45,326 nucleotides of DNA from a virus. The notes beneath the pieces are model-generated. The model made no database searches. It worked only from the letters and a program-made list of their open reading frames with translations, and was not told the origin of the DNA. Made by a program: the position numbers and the translations under genes. Position 1 is the stretch's first letter. The number at the start of each line of letters is the position of its first letter. This document shows positions 15,786 to 24,899 of the stretch, piece after piece. Location: the IMG/VR virus record IMGVR_UViG_3300017917_000647, positions 1 to 45,326 of that record; one strand, 5' to 3'.

Positions 15786-17028
15786 GTATTGTCCGTTACC
15801 TTTTATCCACATCAGCTCAACTAATGATGGAAACTATAGAGTTTGTTGTTATAGTGAAGAAACAGCAATACCTAAAGCCGATGGTACACCATATAACATG
15901 CGGAGAGATAGCATTATAGATGTATGGCAAAGTGACTTTTATAAACAACTACGATCTGATTTATCAAATGGGGTAGAAAATCCTGCATGTTCCACTTGTT
16001 GGAAACACGAAGCAAGCGGTGTTTATAGCAAACGTCAACAAACTTTAGAGGAACTTAAAGGTTTTTATACAGAAGGAGTTACTGAAGAATTACCAACTAT
16101 GTTAGATATTAAAGTTGGGTCTCTATGTAATTTAAAATGTATTACATGCTATCCAGGAGCAAGTAGTCAACACCAAGCAGAAGTGGATAAGTGGAAAAGC
16201 AATGGAGAAGAAGTTCCAGGATTAATAAAACTGTTTGATGCTCGACTGCAAAAGTTAGACATAGACTTAAAAGAATATAATCCAAAAAATGTTGATGTTC
16301 CTGCTCTAATTAAAAATTTAGATCCTAGTTTACGTACAGCAAAAGAACTTAGTTTAGTTGGAGGAGAACCTCTTGTTAATCCTCTAGCTCTTGAAATTAT
16401 AAATCATTGTGTTACTAACGGTTACGCTAAAAACATGATGCTTACTATTATAACAAACTTGTCTTCTTTGAATGCTAAATTTATAGATCAGCTTTACCAA
16501 TTTAAACATCCGATGGTTATGGTTAGTTACGATCATATAGATTTTAAAAAGTTTGGATACATCCGTTATCCGGCAGATTACAAGCAATTCTATCTTAACT
16601 TAAAGGTATTAATGCAACATCCTCGCATAGAGCTTAAATTAAGTACAACCTTAAGCATATTCAATGTATTTGATCTCCCGGAGATATTTAATCATTTTGA
16701 ACATTTAAGTCAACGATACCCTAAAAGATTTATTGTTAATATACAATATGTAATGTATCCAAACTACTTTAGTATCAAGTATCTAACACAAGAACAAAAA
16801 GATAAAATTACAGACGGGATTAATAACTTTATAGAGAAGTTTAAAAATTACAAATTATTCTACGACAATCCTGATATGCTACAACTTGTTCAGTCTATCG
16901 GCAATTACATGAATTCAGATGTTGATGATTATGATGCTGTAGTAGCTGAAAGAGATCGTGTGTTAAATTTGTACGACAGGACTAGACAAACTCATTTCAG
17001 CGAACTGTTTCCTCAACTCGTTAAGTAA
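15778..17028 (+). CDS. Twitch/SPASM-like radical SAM protein, 416 aa
   Basis: The radical SAM signature CNLKCITC gives C117, C121 and C124 for the [4Fe-4S] cluster, with LSLVGGEPL as the GGE motif that contacts SAM. An N-terminal Cys-rich part (CPLPFIHI, YRVCCYSEE, CSTCWKHEA: Cys 5, 23, 24, 71, 74) could bind an auxiliary cluster, as in twitch/SPASM proteins. The C-terminal part completes a partial TIM barrel. Relatives with the same layout are at 25760 and 28623 in this window. SPASM/twitch members modify peptides or sugars; no peptide precursor is visible here. The 3' end overlaps a convergent gene by 66 bases. Confidence 0.85.
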   Translation: MSKYCPLPFIHISSTNDGNYRVCCYSEETAIPKADGTPYNMRRDSIIDVWQSDFYKQLRSDLSNGVENPACSTCWKHEASGVYSKRQQTLEELKGFYTEGVTEELPTMLDIKVGSLCNLKCITCYPGASSQHQAEVDKWKSNGEEVPGLIKLFDARLQKLDIDLKEYNPKNVDVPALIKNLDPSLRTAKELSLVGGEPLVNPLALEIINHCVTNGYAKNMMLTIITNLSSLNAKFIDQLYQFKHPMVMVSYDHIDFKKFGYIRYPADYKQFYLNLKVLMQHPRIELKLSTTLSIFNVFDLPEIFNHFEHLSQRYPKRFIVNIQYVMYPNYFSIKYLTQEQKDKITDGINNFIEKFKNYKLFYDNPDMLQLVQSIGNYMNSDVDDYDAVVAERDRVLNLYDRTRQTHFSELFPQLVK

Positions 17029-18534
17029 TTGAGGATAATAGTGATTAGTTATAAAATTGTAAACTACTTCAGTCCGTGAGTCAGCAGGCCATAAGTTTTC
17101 AAATGCACTATAATCCCAAGTAACTCTTTTAATAGTCCAGAGCTTGCCTAACTCTTCGTTATACTTAAACATAAGAGCATCTGCTTGTTCTTTACTATTG
17201 ATATTTCCGTTACTTCGTGTCCAAGTTAAATCATTAGGTACAGTATAACCGTACTTTTCTAAGTTATCCTCAATATCACTAGTAAACACATACTGATTAA
17301 TAGGATTTTCTGCTCGGATTGACAGCGGCCAGAATGTTAATAAGTGTATTAAATCTTTGCCTTCCTCTTTATACCATTCAGCAACTGCATCTAAACTTTC
17401 AGTAGTATCGTATGGCAGACCAATGACAATACCGGCAGTTACATAAACATCATCCCCCCACACTTGTCTAGCATGTCGAAGGCCTCTTAACTTAGTCTTA
17501 AGTGATCCACCTTTCTTGATTGCCTTAGCAGTTTCGTCACACCAAGTTTCTAAACCCCAGTATAGTTCTACTAATCCAATGTCTTTTAAAAGCTGTGCTT
17601 GTTCAGGATGTGCTCCAATCAAGTCCATACGTATGTATGCCCAGAACTGAGGCTTAAATGGTAGTGTTTGTATAACTTCGTTAATTAAAATTAACTTTTG
17701 AGTATAATCGTTAAATGTATCATCAGTGATTAGATATTTGTATGTGCCCCACTTTTCCCAGTTATCCATTAACTCTTTGCGAAGTGTTTCTTTATATTTT
17801 ACATACTGTCTTGTATCTTGATTTCTATGCGGGTAACTACAGAAACTACAGTTAAAAATACATCCTCTGCTCATTTCAATTGTTAGGACTTCTTCTTTAT
17901 GAATATTGTCAATGGGCATATAACTTGTAACAGCGTTGTTAAAGTCAAAGTTTCCAACTTGTCCTTTAACATCATAATTAACAATCTTATTAAAGATTCT
18001 GCGAGGTCCTTTTTTGCTTATACTATCAACCCACTCAATTAACTGATTTTCGCTGTATCCAATAAAGACATTGTCAAATGCTTTTTCATAAACATATTCA
18101 TAGCTTTTTCCACCACCACAAATAACTTTTACATTAGGATTCTTTTGTTTAATATAATCAACATACTCGCTTATGTAATCGCCACTGAATCGATATGACA
18201 GTCCTTCTCTATACCAATCATGATACTTAGTACTAAAGTCATCCCACGGGTCTGGTTCCTTAAGTGTACGTGTCCCAACAGAGTATCTTCCGTTAGGTCT
18301 TGCTTCGTGTCTGTAAGGAAACCATGTAACACTAAATCCAACAAAAATAGTATTATCGCCAACAGTTAAATCTATAATTTCTTTGTACATATCCATTTGC
18401 ATTGCACATGTGAAATCTACAACAAGAGCTGTATATCCTTTATTACGTAATTCACTAGCAATACGGTAAGCACCGTAGCCTCGACTAAACCAATCTACTC
18501 CAGCACAATCTGAAAATATGATTGCGTTATACAT
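16963..18534 (-). CDS. Radical SAM protein with B12-binding-like N-terminal domain, 523 aa
   Basis: I start it at ATG 18534, overlapping the upstream stop, rather than TTG 18540. Residues 1-165 are a Rossmann-like domain (GAYRIASELRNKGYTALVVDF, then NTIFVGFSVTW, then VKVICGGGKSYEYV) of the B12-binding type, but the cobalt-ligating DxHxxG motif is not visible, so cobalamin binding is doubtful. The radical SAM core begins at C225-IFN-C229-SF-C232. Then come YLITDDTFND and LYWGLETW, typical of the B12-rSAM class. It is paralogous to the protein at 20384. Typical reactions of the class are methylation, ring contraction or oxidative cyclisation. Confidence 0.82.
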   Translation of the reverse strand: MYNAIIFSDCAGVDWFSRGYGAYRIASELRNKGYTALVVDFTCAMQMDMYKEIIDLTVGDNTIFVGFSVTWFPYRHEARPNGRYSVGTRTLKEPDPWDDFSTKYHDWYREGLSYRFSGDYISEYVDYIKQKNPNVKVICGGGKSYEYVYEKAFDNVFIGYSENQLIEWVDSISKKGPRRIFNKIVNYDVKGQVGNFDFNNAVTSYMPIDNIHKEEVLTIEMSRGCIFNCSFCSYPHRNQDTRQYVKYKETLRKELMDNWEKWGTYKYLITDDTFNDYTQKLILINEVIQTLPFKPQFWAYIRMDLIGAHPEQAQLLKDIGLVELYWGLETWCDETAKAIKKGGSLKTKLRGLRHARQVWGDDVYVTAGIVIGLPYDTTESLDAVAEWYKEEGKDLIHLLTFWPLSIRAENPINQYVFTSDIEDNLEKYGYTVPNDLTWTRSNGNINSKEQADALMFKYNEELGKLWTIKRVTWDYSAFENLWPADSRTEVVYNFITNHYYPQLLNELRKQFAEMSLSSPVVQI

Positions 18535-19597
18535 TTTCAATTTCCTTTACTACACACGGATCAAAAATTCTAGCACTAGATTTACTACAAAATAATCCAC
18601 AGGCAGCAATGCGCCCATCCTTGTATGTCTTAGTCCATCCTTCAGACATTTTATTTAAGAAATCGCTGTTAAGTATATCGTTCCACTCAGTTTTTAACAA
18701 GTTAACTTTATCACCACCATAGTTGTTCCATAATTCTAAGAAACTATCAGGTAATGGTTTAAATCTATATAAGTGTACACTAGTTGCAGTATAAACACAA
18801 GGAAAGAAATATCCTTCAGCACTTACATAACATGCCTTTCGTTGTTGTGCTTCACAACTAATTGGACTAGGCTCTGTAATTTTCAATGCTTCGTTTACAC
18901 GGCTAACACGATCCCTTTGAAATATTAAAGGATGCACATATTCTTCTTGTGTAGGATGTTCTATTTTCATGCCGTTACTACCTTGATTAGTAAGCTCAAA
19001 TAGATCATCAACTAAAAACTTGTTACTACGTTTAAAAATAAAATGTTCAAAGCCTAAACTCTTAGCAAATGCTTCTGCTTCTTTTACCTGATGTTCATTA
19101 TGTTTAAACACAATATACTGCCAATCTGCTTTCCCACCGGCTTCTCTGTATGCTTTAACATTGGCCATTACCTTGTCCCATTTTACGTTAACACGGTAAA
19201 TGTGGTTTGTGTCTTCTAGTCCGTCTATGGCAAATTTAACAGTACCTCTGTCTCCAAAAATACTAGCAAGCTCTGCCCAAAAGCTAGGAGGCTTCATCCC
19301 CCCATTTGTACTTACAGTAATATAAACGTGAGGCGCTTTTCGCCTAATAGTTCTACACACATCTAAAAAATTAGGTGCTGTACATGGGTCGCCTACCATG
19401 CCGCTAAAATAAATGTTTTTTAAATTGTTATAAACTTCCTGCGGAATACGATCTTCATAGAACTCAATTGGTAGCCATGTTTGAGCGAACCAAGAATAAT
19501 CACCTGGTGTAAATTCTCTAGTGCATTGTGGGCAGGCTGCATTGCATATAGAGCTATGTTCGATATCAATTTCGTCAACCAGGTTATAGAATGTCAT
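18527..19597 (-). CDS. SPASM-type radical SAM protein, 356 aa
   Basis: C18-NAA-C22-PQ-C25 is the radical SAM motif, followed by YFSGMVGDP and TVKFAIDGLED. The C-terminal 120 residues contain a SPASM-like set of cysteines (SCEAQQRKACYVSAEGYFF, then CVYTA, then CGLFCSKS and FDPC) for one or two auxiliary Fe-S clusters. Relatives act on ribosomal peptides or on carbohydrate-like substrates. A close relative in this window is at 31486. The start ATG 19597 has a TAAATA core 5 nt upstream, so it heads a two-gene - strand unit with the B12-type radical SAM gene. Confidence 0.85.
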   Translation of the reverse strand: MTFYNLVDEIDIEHSSICNAACPQCTREFTPGDYSWFAQTWLPIEFYEDRIPQEVYNNLKNIYFSGMVGDPCTAPNFLDVCRTIRRKAPHVYITVSTNGGMKPPSFWAELASIFGDRGTVKFAIDGLEDTNHIYRVNVKWDKVMANVKAYREAGGKADWQYIVFKHNEHQVKEAEAFAKSLGFEHFIFKRSNKFLVDDLFELTNQGSNGMKIEHPTQEEYVHPLIFQRDRVSRVNEALKITEPSPISCEAQQRKACYVSAEGYFFPCVYTATSVHLYRFKPLPDSFLELWNNYGGDKVNLLKTEWNDILNSDFLNKMSEGWTKTYKDGRIAACGLFCSKSSARIFDPCVVKEIENV

Positions 19598-19602
19598 GCG
19601 AG

Positions 19603-19610
19603 TATTTAAC
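19603..19610 (-). promoter_or_regulatory. Late-promoter-like box before ATG 19597
   Basis: The - strand reads GTTAAATA, then CTCGC, then ATG. The TAAATA core is exact and spaced 5 nt from the start codon, in line with the other island units. Confidence 0.6.
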
Positions 19611-19636
19611 TAAGTAATTACCAAGAGATAATATTT

Positions 19637-20407
19637 ATGGGGCAACATCTAATTAAGCTATACCAAAATAAAATTTATGGCTCTAGTTACACAGATCCAG
19701 AGTTTAGTCTTATCGGTGCTGATAGTAAAAACCATTTTGAAGAACATCTTAAAACTCAACCGGCAGACTGGGAGTATAGAACTAAACGTGTATTGTACAA
19801 CAGAAATAGCCTAGGTCATCGTTGTAAAGAATTAGATGAGCTAAGTGATAATTTTATATTGTTTATTGGATGCAGTTTAACCGAGGGTGTAGGAGTAGCG
19901 TTAGAAGATACCTTTACATACAAGTTAGCACATGATCTAGGAATGGATTACTATAACTTAGGATTAGCAGGCAGTGGAGCTGATCTACTCAGCGAAAATC
20001 TTAGCAAATGGTTTGCTAATATTAAAAAGATTCCTAAACTTGTGGTAATACAATGGCCAGCACCTAATAGACATTACCAATGGTTTGCAGATGGACTAAC
20101 TCCTGTTGGTGCATGGATTGCTGTAAGAAACGGGATTGTCAGTGACGAAGTAAAAAAAGCAACTAAGTACGATTTTGTAAATGAGGAAGTAATTCAAAAT
20201 TTTGTTAATGCTAGCGATGCAGGATATTTTGAACACTTTTCAAATGTATTAAGAACAACTACATTAAACTTTTTAGATTGTTTAGGTATAAAGTATATTG
20301 AATTTACTGACGATGAGTTTCCTAAACTAGATGTTGGTCGAGACCTAATCCATCCGGGAACACAAAGTAATGCTCAACTAGCATTATTTCTTAGGTCTAT
20401 AATTTAA
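19637..20407 (+). CDS. SGNH/GDSL-like hydrolase, 256 aa
   Basis: Block I reads FIGCSLTEGVGV (Ser nucleophile in GCSxT, near residue 79), block II/III has NLGLAGSGADLL, and the catalytic Asp-His pair appears as DLIHPG near the C-terminus. This fits the SGNH fold, which acts as esterase or acyl/acetyl-hydrolase on lipids and glycans. An N-terminal extension of about 70 residues precedes block I. There is no signal peptide, so it acts in the cytoplasm. It is a single-gene unit; its leader is short (GATAATATTT before ATG) and the 3' end overlaps a convergent gene by 24 bases. Confidence 0.75.
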   Translation: MGQHLIKLYQNKIYGSSYTDPEFSLIGADSKNHFEEHLKTQPADWEYRTKRVLYNRNSLGHRCKELDELSDNFILFIGCSLTEGVGVALEDTFTYKLAHDLGMDYYNLGLAGSGADLLSENLSKWFANIKKIPKLVVIQWPAPNRHYQWFADGLTPVGAWIAVRNGIVSDEVKKATKYDFVNEEVIQNFVNASDAGYFEHFSNVLRTTTLNFLDCLGIKYIEFTDDEFPKLDVGRDLIHPGTQSNAQLALFLRSII

Positions 20408-21874
20408 CTTCTTTTCAAAATAATTTGCAAAATAAGCTGCTCTATTAGCATCAGCTTCTGGAGTGTAATTATTAACAGCAGGTATATCTAATAGTTTTTC
20501 TATAGGAAGTTTAAAATCTCTATGTAGGTTTCCAAAGTTCCACATGATTTCTTTAAACTTGTGATAATGATTTTGATAGATATCACCTACATGATCATAC
20601 GCATCAAATATATCCATGTGTTCGTTCTTCCACTTGAGAGGAGGCATGCTGGCATGCAGGGATTGTCTCTTAAGTTCATCCGACAGCTCTACTTCTCTAT
20701 CGGTTATTGTATAACCTCTTGTATGCCAATCTTTTGATAGCGTTGATAAGTTTTCAGTTTCTTCGCTAGGGATAGTTAATGGGTAATAGATAAGACTTTC
20801 TTCAGTCCAGTTGTTCAACAACCATTGTTTTGTATTTTCTAATGTTGCTAGTGTTTCGTGCGGTAACCCTGCAATAAATGATGCACTTGCTCTAAACGGC
20901 CCTCTAGCTTTAAAATACTCTTTTGCTTTTAGAATACCTGTTAATAGTTTTTTAGTTTCCATGCCCTTACCAATGCTTTTAGCACTAGCATGGTTTAAAC
21001 TTTCAAGACCATAGTGATGTCCAAACACTCTCATGCGAGCAATATGTTCCCAATCTTGAGGTCTACTAACTAATAAGTCAGCTCGTATAAAAGCTGCAAA
21101 CCATGGACTAAATTCTAGCTTATCAACAACGTCAGCAAACTTAATAATTTTTTCTGTTCGATCATTGAAGGTTTCGTCTGCTAAGTAGTAATTTTTAATT
21201 CCCCACTTGTCATAGTTGCGCTTCATATCTATTTCAAAATCTAAAGCATCACGTGTATAATCGCCCTTAACACCTAAGATAGGAAAATTACAAAAGTCAC
21301 ATTTAAACTTACACCCCCTACCAATTTCAATAGTAAGCATTTCAAATTCATCGATAAAATCTCTGTCTTCGTAATCTTGTGTAAGGCTTTTCATAGGGAA
21401 CGCTGGGTAAGCTGTATTAGATTTAATAAGACGTTTGCCACTACGTGCTTGTTCATCTAAATCTGTTCTAGGCCTTGAACCGTTTCCAGTAATGTATTTT
21501 GTTACTTCTAAAATAGCATTATCACCAAAACTATCAATATACCAGTCAATATACCGTTTATCTACATTAGTGCGTAATACTTCTTGGCTTCCTAATATAA
21601 TTGTGACTTCAGGCCATTGTTCTTTAAGCCATTTGGTTAATTCGTCAACATTAGGATTCCATGCGTTTGCAAAACAACTAAAGCCAAAAAATTTAGTTTC
21701 TTTTGTTACTCGAGATTTAATTAACTCTTGTAATTCTTCATATTTCCAAAATAATGTAAAATCAACTACTTCAACGTCCCAATCATGTTCTCGAAGGACT
21801 TGTGCAATACGGTGGGCACCTGTTCCCCTAAAGTTATTAGAATCATTAATAGAAAAGATCAAACTATGAAACAT
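20384..21874 (-). CDS. Radical SAM protein with B12-binding-like N-terminal domain, 496 aa
   Basis: ATG 21874 gives MFHSLIFSINDSNNFRGTGA, which aligns with the start of the paralogue at 16963; a longer frame continues upstream but has no such match. Residues 1-130 form the B12-binding-like domain, again without DxHxxG. The cluster motif is C188-KFK-C192-DF-C195, followed by YYLADETFND and HHYGLESL. Both paralogues share the D(D/E)TFND block and the GAHRIA/GAYRIA N-terminus. It is a single-gene - strand unit. Reaction and substrate are unknown. Confidence 0.82.
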   Translation of the reverse strand: MFHSLIFSINDSNNFRGTGAHRIAQVLREHDWDVEVVDFTLFWKYEELQELIKSRVTKETKFFGFSCFANAWNPNVDELTKWLKEQWPEVTIILGSQEVLRTNVDKRYIDWYIDSFGDNAILEVTKYITGNGSRPRTDLDEQARSGKRLIKSNTAYPAFPMKSLTQDYEDRDFIDEFEMLTIEIGRGCKFKCDFCNFPILGVKGDYTRDALDFEIDMKRNYDKWGIKNYYLADETFNDRTEKIIKFADVVDKLEFSPWFAAFIRADLLVSRPQDWEHIARMRVFGHHYGLESLNHASAKSIGKGMETKKLLTGILKAKEYFKARGPFRASASFIAGLPHETLATLENTKQWLLNNWTEESLIYYPLTIPSEETENLSTLSKDWHTRGYTITDREVELSDELKRQSLHASMPPLKWKNEHMDIFDAYDHVGDIYQNHYHKFKEIMWNFGNLHRDFKLPIEKLLDIPAVNNYTPEADANRAAYFANYFEKKLNYRPKK

Positions 21875-21898
21875 TATTTTTGGGCTTCTTTTTAAACA

Positions 21899-21906
21899 AT
21901 TAAATA
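21899..21906 (+). promoter_or_regulatory. Late-promoter-like box for the SDR-to-radical-SAM unit
   Basis: ATTAAATA with an exact TAAATA core, 19 bases before ATG 21926. GAGG at 21914-21917 gives a normal ribosome-binding site, so this unit has a short conventional leader. Confidence 0.55.
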
Positions 21907-21925
21907 CTCCACTGAGGACTTTATC

Positions 21926-22528
21926 ATGAAATGTATAATAACAGGACACACTACTGGAGTTGCAAAAGTTATTTATGAGCACCTAAAAGGGCTTGGATGG
22001 GAAGTGGTTGGTATATCAAGAGGAACTGGTTACGATTTAAACGTAGATATAGATCAAGTTGTAGATCTATCTATAGGTACTGACTTGTTTATTAACTGTG
22101 CTAATGTAGGTAAAGCCCAAATCGAATTGTTAGAAAAGCTCCATGATAAAGTCAAACGGATGATTGTTTTTGGTAGTGTTGCAGGAGATTTCCACCAGCA
22201 GTTACAATCGGAATATAGCGAAAATAAACGAGACCTGGCCGCTAGGTGTTTTGATTTAAGCCTAAAACCTGAGGTTAATATATTGCATCTTAATGTCTCC
22301 ATGTTGGAAGACGCAGTTACTGGAGATGTGTTAATATCATACAAAGAAGTTATAGATACTATAGACTTTTGGTTATCTAATCCTCGCATTAGAAGTATAG
22401 CATATGAATTTAAACTAACACCCTTTACATTACAAAACGCCAAAGACAAATTTAATATATCACAAGAATCTTTAGATCGAATTGTAGGCAGTATGTGTAG
22501 TAATACTAAGGCAATGATTAATGAATAG
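21926..22528 (+). CDS. Short-chain dehydrogenase/reductase-like protein, 200 aa
   Basis: The Rossmann N-terminus reads MKCIITGHTTGVAKVIYEHL, with TGHTTGVA (6-13) in place of TGxxxGxG. LFINCAN (54-60) resembles the NAG/NNA motif, SVAGD provides the catalytic Ser near 84, and YSENK (Y97, K101) is an intact YxxxK active site. It is shorter than the usual 250-residue SDR and the C-terminal substrate part is reduced. It probably reduces or epimerises a small molecule with NAD(P)H. It heads a four-gene unit with a desaturase and a radical SAM protein. Confidence 0.72.
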   Translation: MKCIITGHTTGVAKVIYEHLKGLGWEVVGISRGTGYDLNVDIDQVVDLSIGTDLFINCANVGKAQIELLEKLHDKVKRMIVFGSVAGDFHQQLQSEYSENKRDLAARCFDLSLKPEVNILHLNVSMLEDAVTGDVLISYKEVIDTIDFWLSNPRIRSIAYEFKLTPFTLQNAKDKFNISQESLDRIVGSMCSNTKAMINE

Positions 22529-23141
22529 ATACGACTTAACAAACACACACATTAAAATTTACTACGAGTCTTGCCCAGAGTTTGAAGAAGTACGCAACAT
22601 TGTACTTGCAGAGGGAAATTGGTTGGGTGCAAACTATACTAAAGAAAGACTTGTTATAGAAAAGCACAAAGGCTTTGGAGTTGTATACCAAACTAGTACA
22701 GGCAAGCCTATGGTAATGGGTGGTGTATATCATGATGAAAGATATCCGCATAATGTCGCAAACATTGTTCATAGAGGATTTACATTTCCAGAATTTAGAA
22801 TGACGCCGCGTGATATGACTGACGGTTTTAGAGTTACTTACAGTTTAATGAAAGCATTAGAAGCAGTAAATAACTTTGACGGTTACATTCTTACAATGCA
22901 AAATAGAGATAAAAAAGACAGCAAAGGTTGGTGGGATAGAGTATTTGTTAAACACATGCTAATTGCTAGTGAAGGCAATTATGTTAACGGCGGCGGCTAT
23001 ATACAAACTGCCCCATGGAATGTGCAAAAATGTTGGCAAAATTTTGTATACCATGAAAAGGTTCCAGGTGCTATTACTAACCAATGGAATCCTAAATTAA
23101 TTACACACAAGGAGTGGTTACAGTTGGAACCAGGACTATGA
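22521..23141 (+). CDS. Hypothetical protein, possibly acyltransferase-like, 206 aa
   Basis: It overlaps the SDR gene by 8 bases and the desaturase gene by 4. The sequence shows a beta-strand GFGVVYQTSTGKPMVMGGVYHDE, then HRGFTFPEFRMTP, a helix VTYSLMKALEAVNNFDGYILTMQNRDKKDSKGWW and HMLIASEGNYVNGGGYIQT. The strand-turn-helix order recalls GNAT acyltransferases, but the acetyl-CoA RxxGxG/A loop is not clear. Its place between an SDR and a desaturase would fit acyl chemistry. I leave the function open. Confidence 0.55.
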   Translation: MNRYDLTNTHIKIYYESCPEFEEVRNIVLAEGNWLGANYTKERLVIEKHKGFGVVYQTSTGKPMVMGGVYHDERYPHNVANIVHRGFTFPEFRMTPRDMTDGFRVTYSLMKALEAVNNFDGYILTMQNRDKKDSKGWWDRVFVKHMLIASEGNYVNGGGYIQTAPWNVQKCWQNFVYHEKVPGAITNQWNPKLITHKEWLQLEPGL

Positions 23142-23920
23142 ACTTAAATTTAAAAATTAGAATTTTTCAAGCTATAGGACACTTGCTAAGTTTACTTGGA
23201 TTTGCATTTATTATGCAAAATGGACAATATCATCTGCTACTAATTTCTTTAGTAGTATGGTTCTTTATTGGACCAATTAGCCAAGTACTTACATTACATA
23301 GATTACTAACACATAGAAGTTTTAAAGTTAGCAAAACAACGGAAACATTACTATCACTGATAAGTGTTATATCGACTGTCGGCCCTACTATGTCTTGGGT
23401 AAGCACACACAGGATACATCATGCTAAAACAGATACAATCGATGATCCACATAGTCCAAATGTAAATGGAAAATTTTCTGTACTACGAGGACTCCAAGTT
23501 TGGATAGGTTACGGTTGGAAGATGCATAAACTAACACCGGTGCTTGTAAAAGACTTGTTACGAAATCCTGTACATAAATTTATCTTTGACAACTACTTTA
23601 AACTTCTAATAGGTTACATACTTATATTGTTCCTAGTCGATCCTATATTAGTTTTATTTGCTTATGCCATACCTATGAGTGCAACTATCTTACTTGTTGG
23701 CATAGTTAACGTTCTTGGTCATGTACACGGATATAGAAGTTACGAAACTAGAGACCTAAGTACTAATAGCTGGATAGCAAATATTTTTAGCATGGGCGAC
23801 GGTTGGCACAATAATCACCATGCAAATCCACAAAACTACAGAGCTGGCGAGAAATGGTGGGAATGGGATTTAATGGGAAGAATTATAGATGTCATACGAA
23901 CTGACAGAAAAACCAATTGA
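23138..23920 (+). CDS. Membrane fatty-acid desaturase-like protein, 260 aa
   Basis: ATG 23138 overlaps the upstream stop (ATGA). The three histidine boxes of the acyl-CoA/acyl-lipid delta-9-type family are present: HRLLTH (54-59), HRIHH (91-95) and HNNHH (224-228). Hydrophobic segments at about 12-30, 33-52, 66-85, 155-172 and 175-195 give four or five membrane spans. These di-iron enzymes introduce a double bond into an acyl chain in the membrane using oxygen. It is short but complete around the histidine boxes. A second desaturase at 30714 is only distantly similar. Confidence 0.85.
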   Translation: MNLNLKIRIFQAIGHLLSLLGFAFIMQNGQYHLLLISLVVWFFIGPISQVLTLHRLLTHRSFKVSKTTETLLSLISVISTVGPTMSWVSTHRIHHAKTDTIDDPHSPNVNGKFSVLRGLQVWIGYGWKMHKLTPVLVKDLLRNPVHKFIFDNYFKLLIGYILILFLVDPILVLFAYAIPMSATILLVGIVNVLGHVHGYRSYETRDLSTNSWIANIFSMGDGWHNNHHANPQNYRAGEKWWEWDLMGRIIDVIRTDRKTN

Positions 23921-24899
23921 ACTCATAACAAACTATAAAGACATACTACGTGTATGTTATATGGTGTCAAATGTTTGTAACTATACCTGTAACTATTGTT
24001 TTGATGGATCGCACGAAGGCACTTACAAGTTTCGCAAAGATTGGCAAGTAGTTGCTAAAAACTTTAATCATCTATTTGACTATTATGTAGATCATACAAA
24101 TAAAAGAAAATTTGATATACAACTAATTGGAGGTGAACCTACTATGTGGTCTAACCTTCCAGAATTTTGTTCTGCTATTAGAGAAAAACATAATGTATCT
24201 ATAATGATTGTAAGCAATGGTTCTAGGACGCTAAGGTGGTGGAAAGACAATGGCCACTTATTTGATCATGTTCAATTGAGTTGTCATCATAAAGAAGTAG
24301 ATGTAGATCATTTTATAGAAGTTGCTGATACACTTTATGATTTAAATGTTGTTGTTACAGCATTAGTTTTAATGGATCCTTACGAATGGGATAAGTGCGT
24401 TAATCTAGTTGAGAAATTAAAAACAAGTAAAAGGCGATGGGCTATTAATTTACAAGCTCTTGAAAGTAATAGTTCATACAAGATATCTTATACTAAAGAA
24501 CAAGCTGATTGGTTAGAAAAAAATACTCGGGTTAGATACGGAAATCCGTTTTATCTAATGAGAAACATGTTTAAAGCATACATGTATCAAAAAGAACCAA
24601 AAGCAGTATTTCCAAACGGAACAAAGAAACGTTTAACTAATCATGCTATAACGTTAAACGGATGGAATCATTTTAACGGGTGGGAATGTAATTTAGGTGT
24701 TGATAGTATTTTTATTCCCCTAGACGGGTCTATCACTGGAACTTGTTTACAAAAATTATATAATAAAGATTTCTACTATAATATATACGACGAAGATTTT
24801 GCAAAGAATTTTACACCAGAAATTAAACCAGTTATTTGCAGACAGCTAGGATGTTATTGTGTTTCGGAAATTAATCTTCAGAAGAAGAAGATTTTGTAA
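23889..24899 (+). CDS. Radical SAM protein, 336 aa
   Basis: C30-NYT-C34-NY-C37 is the cluster motif, followed by IQLIGGEPTMW (GGE) and IMIVSNGS. The C-terminus has WECNLGVDSIFIPLDGSITGTCLQK and CRQLGCYC, matching the tails WTCNAGLESL...C...CTC at 24871 and WTCNAGFQSV...C...C at 33766, so these three form one subfamily with a SPASM-like end. It overlaps the desaturase gene by 32 bases and converges with the 24871 gene over 29 bases. Confidence 0.85.
   Translation: MSYELTEKPIELITNYKDILRVCYMVSNVCNYTCNYCFDGSHEGTYKFRKDWQVVAKNFNHLFDYYVDHTNKRKFDIQLIGGEPTMWSNLPEFCSAIREKHNVSIMIVSNGSRTLRWWKDNGHLFDHVQLSCHHKEVDVDHFIEVADTLYDLNVVVTALVLMDPYEWDKCVNLVEKLKTSKRRWAINLQALESNSSYKISYTKEQADWLEKNTRVRYGNPFYLMRNMFKAYMYQKEPKAVFPNGTKKRLTNHAITLNGWNHFNGWECNLGVDSIFIPLDGSITGTCLQKLYNKDFYYNIYDEDFAKNFTPEIKPVICRQLGCYCVSEINLQKKKIL

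Noticed and set aside
15778-17028. A ribosomal precursor peptide for the radical SAM proteins
   Set aside because: The gaps between island genes are 51 bp or less and no small gene with a Cys/Gly-rich core peptide fits.
19625-19636. GATAATATTT before ATG 19637 as another TAAATA-type late start
   Set aside because: The core does not match TAAATA, so I did not count it among the seven, although the leader is equally short.
22521-23141. A firm GNAT acetyltransferase call
   Set aside because: The acetyl-CoA pyrophosphate loop is not clear, so I left it as a possible acyltransferase-like protein.
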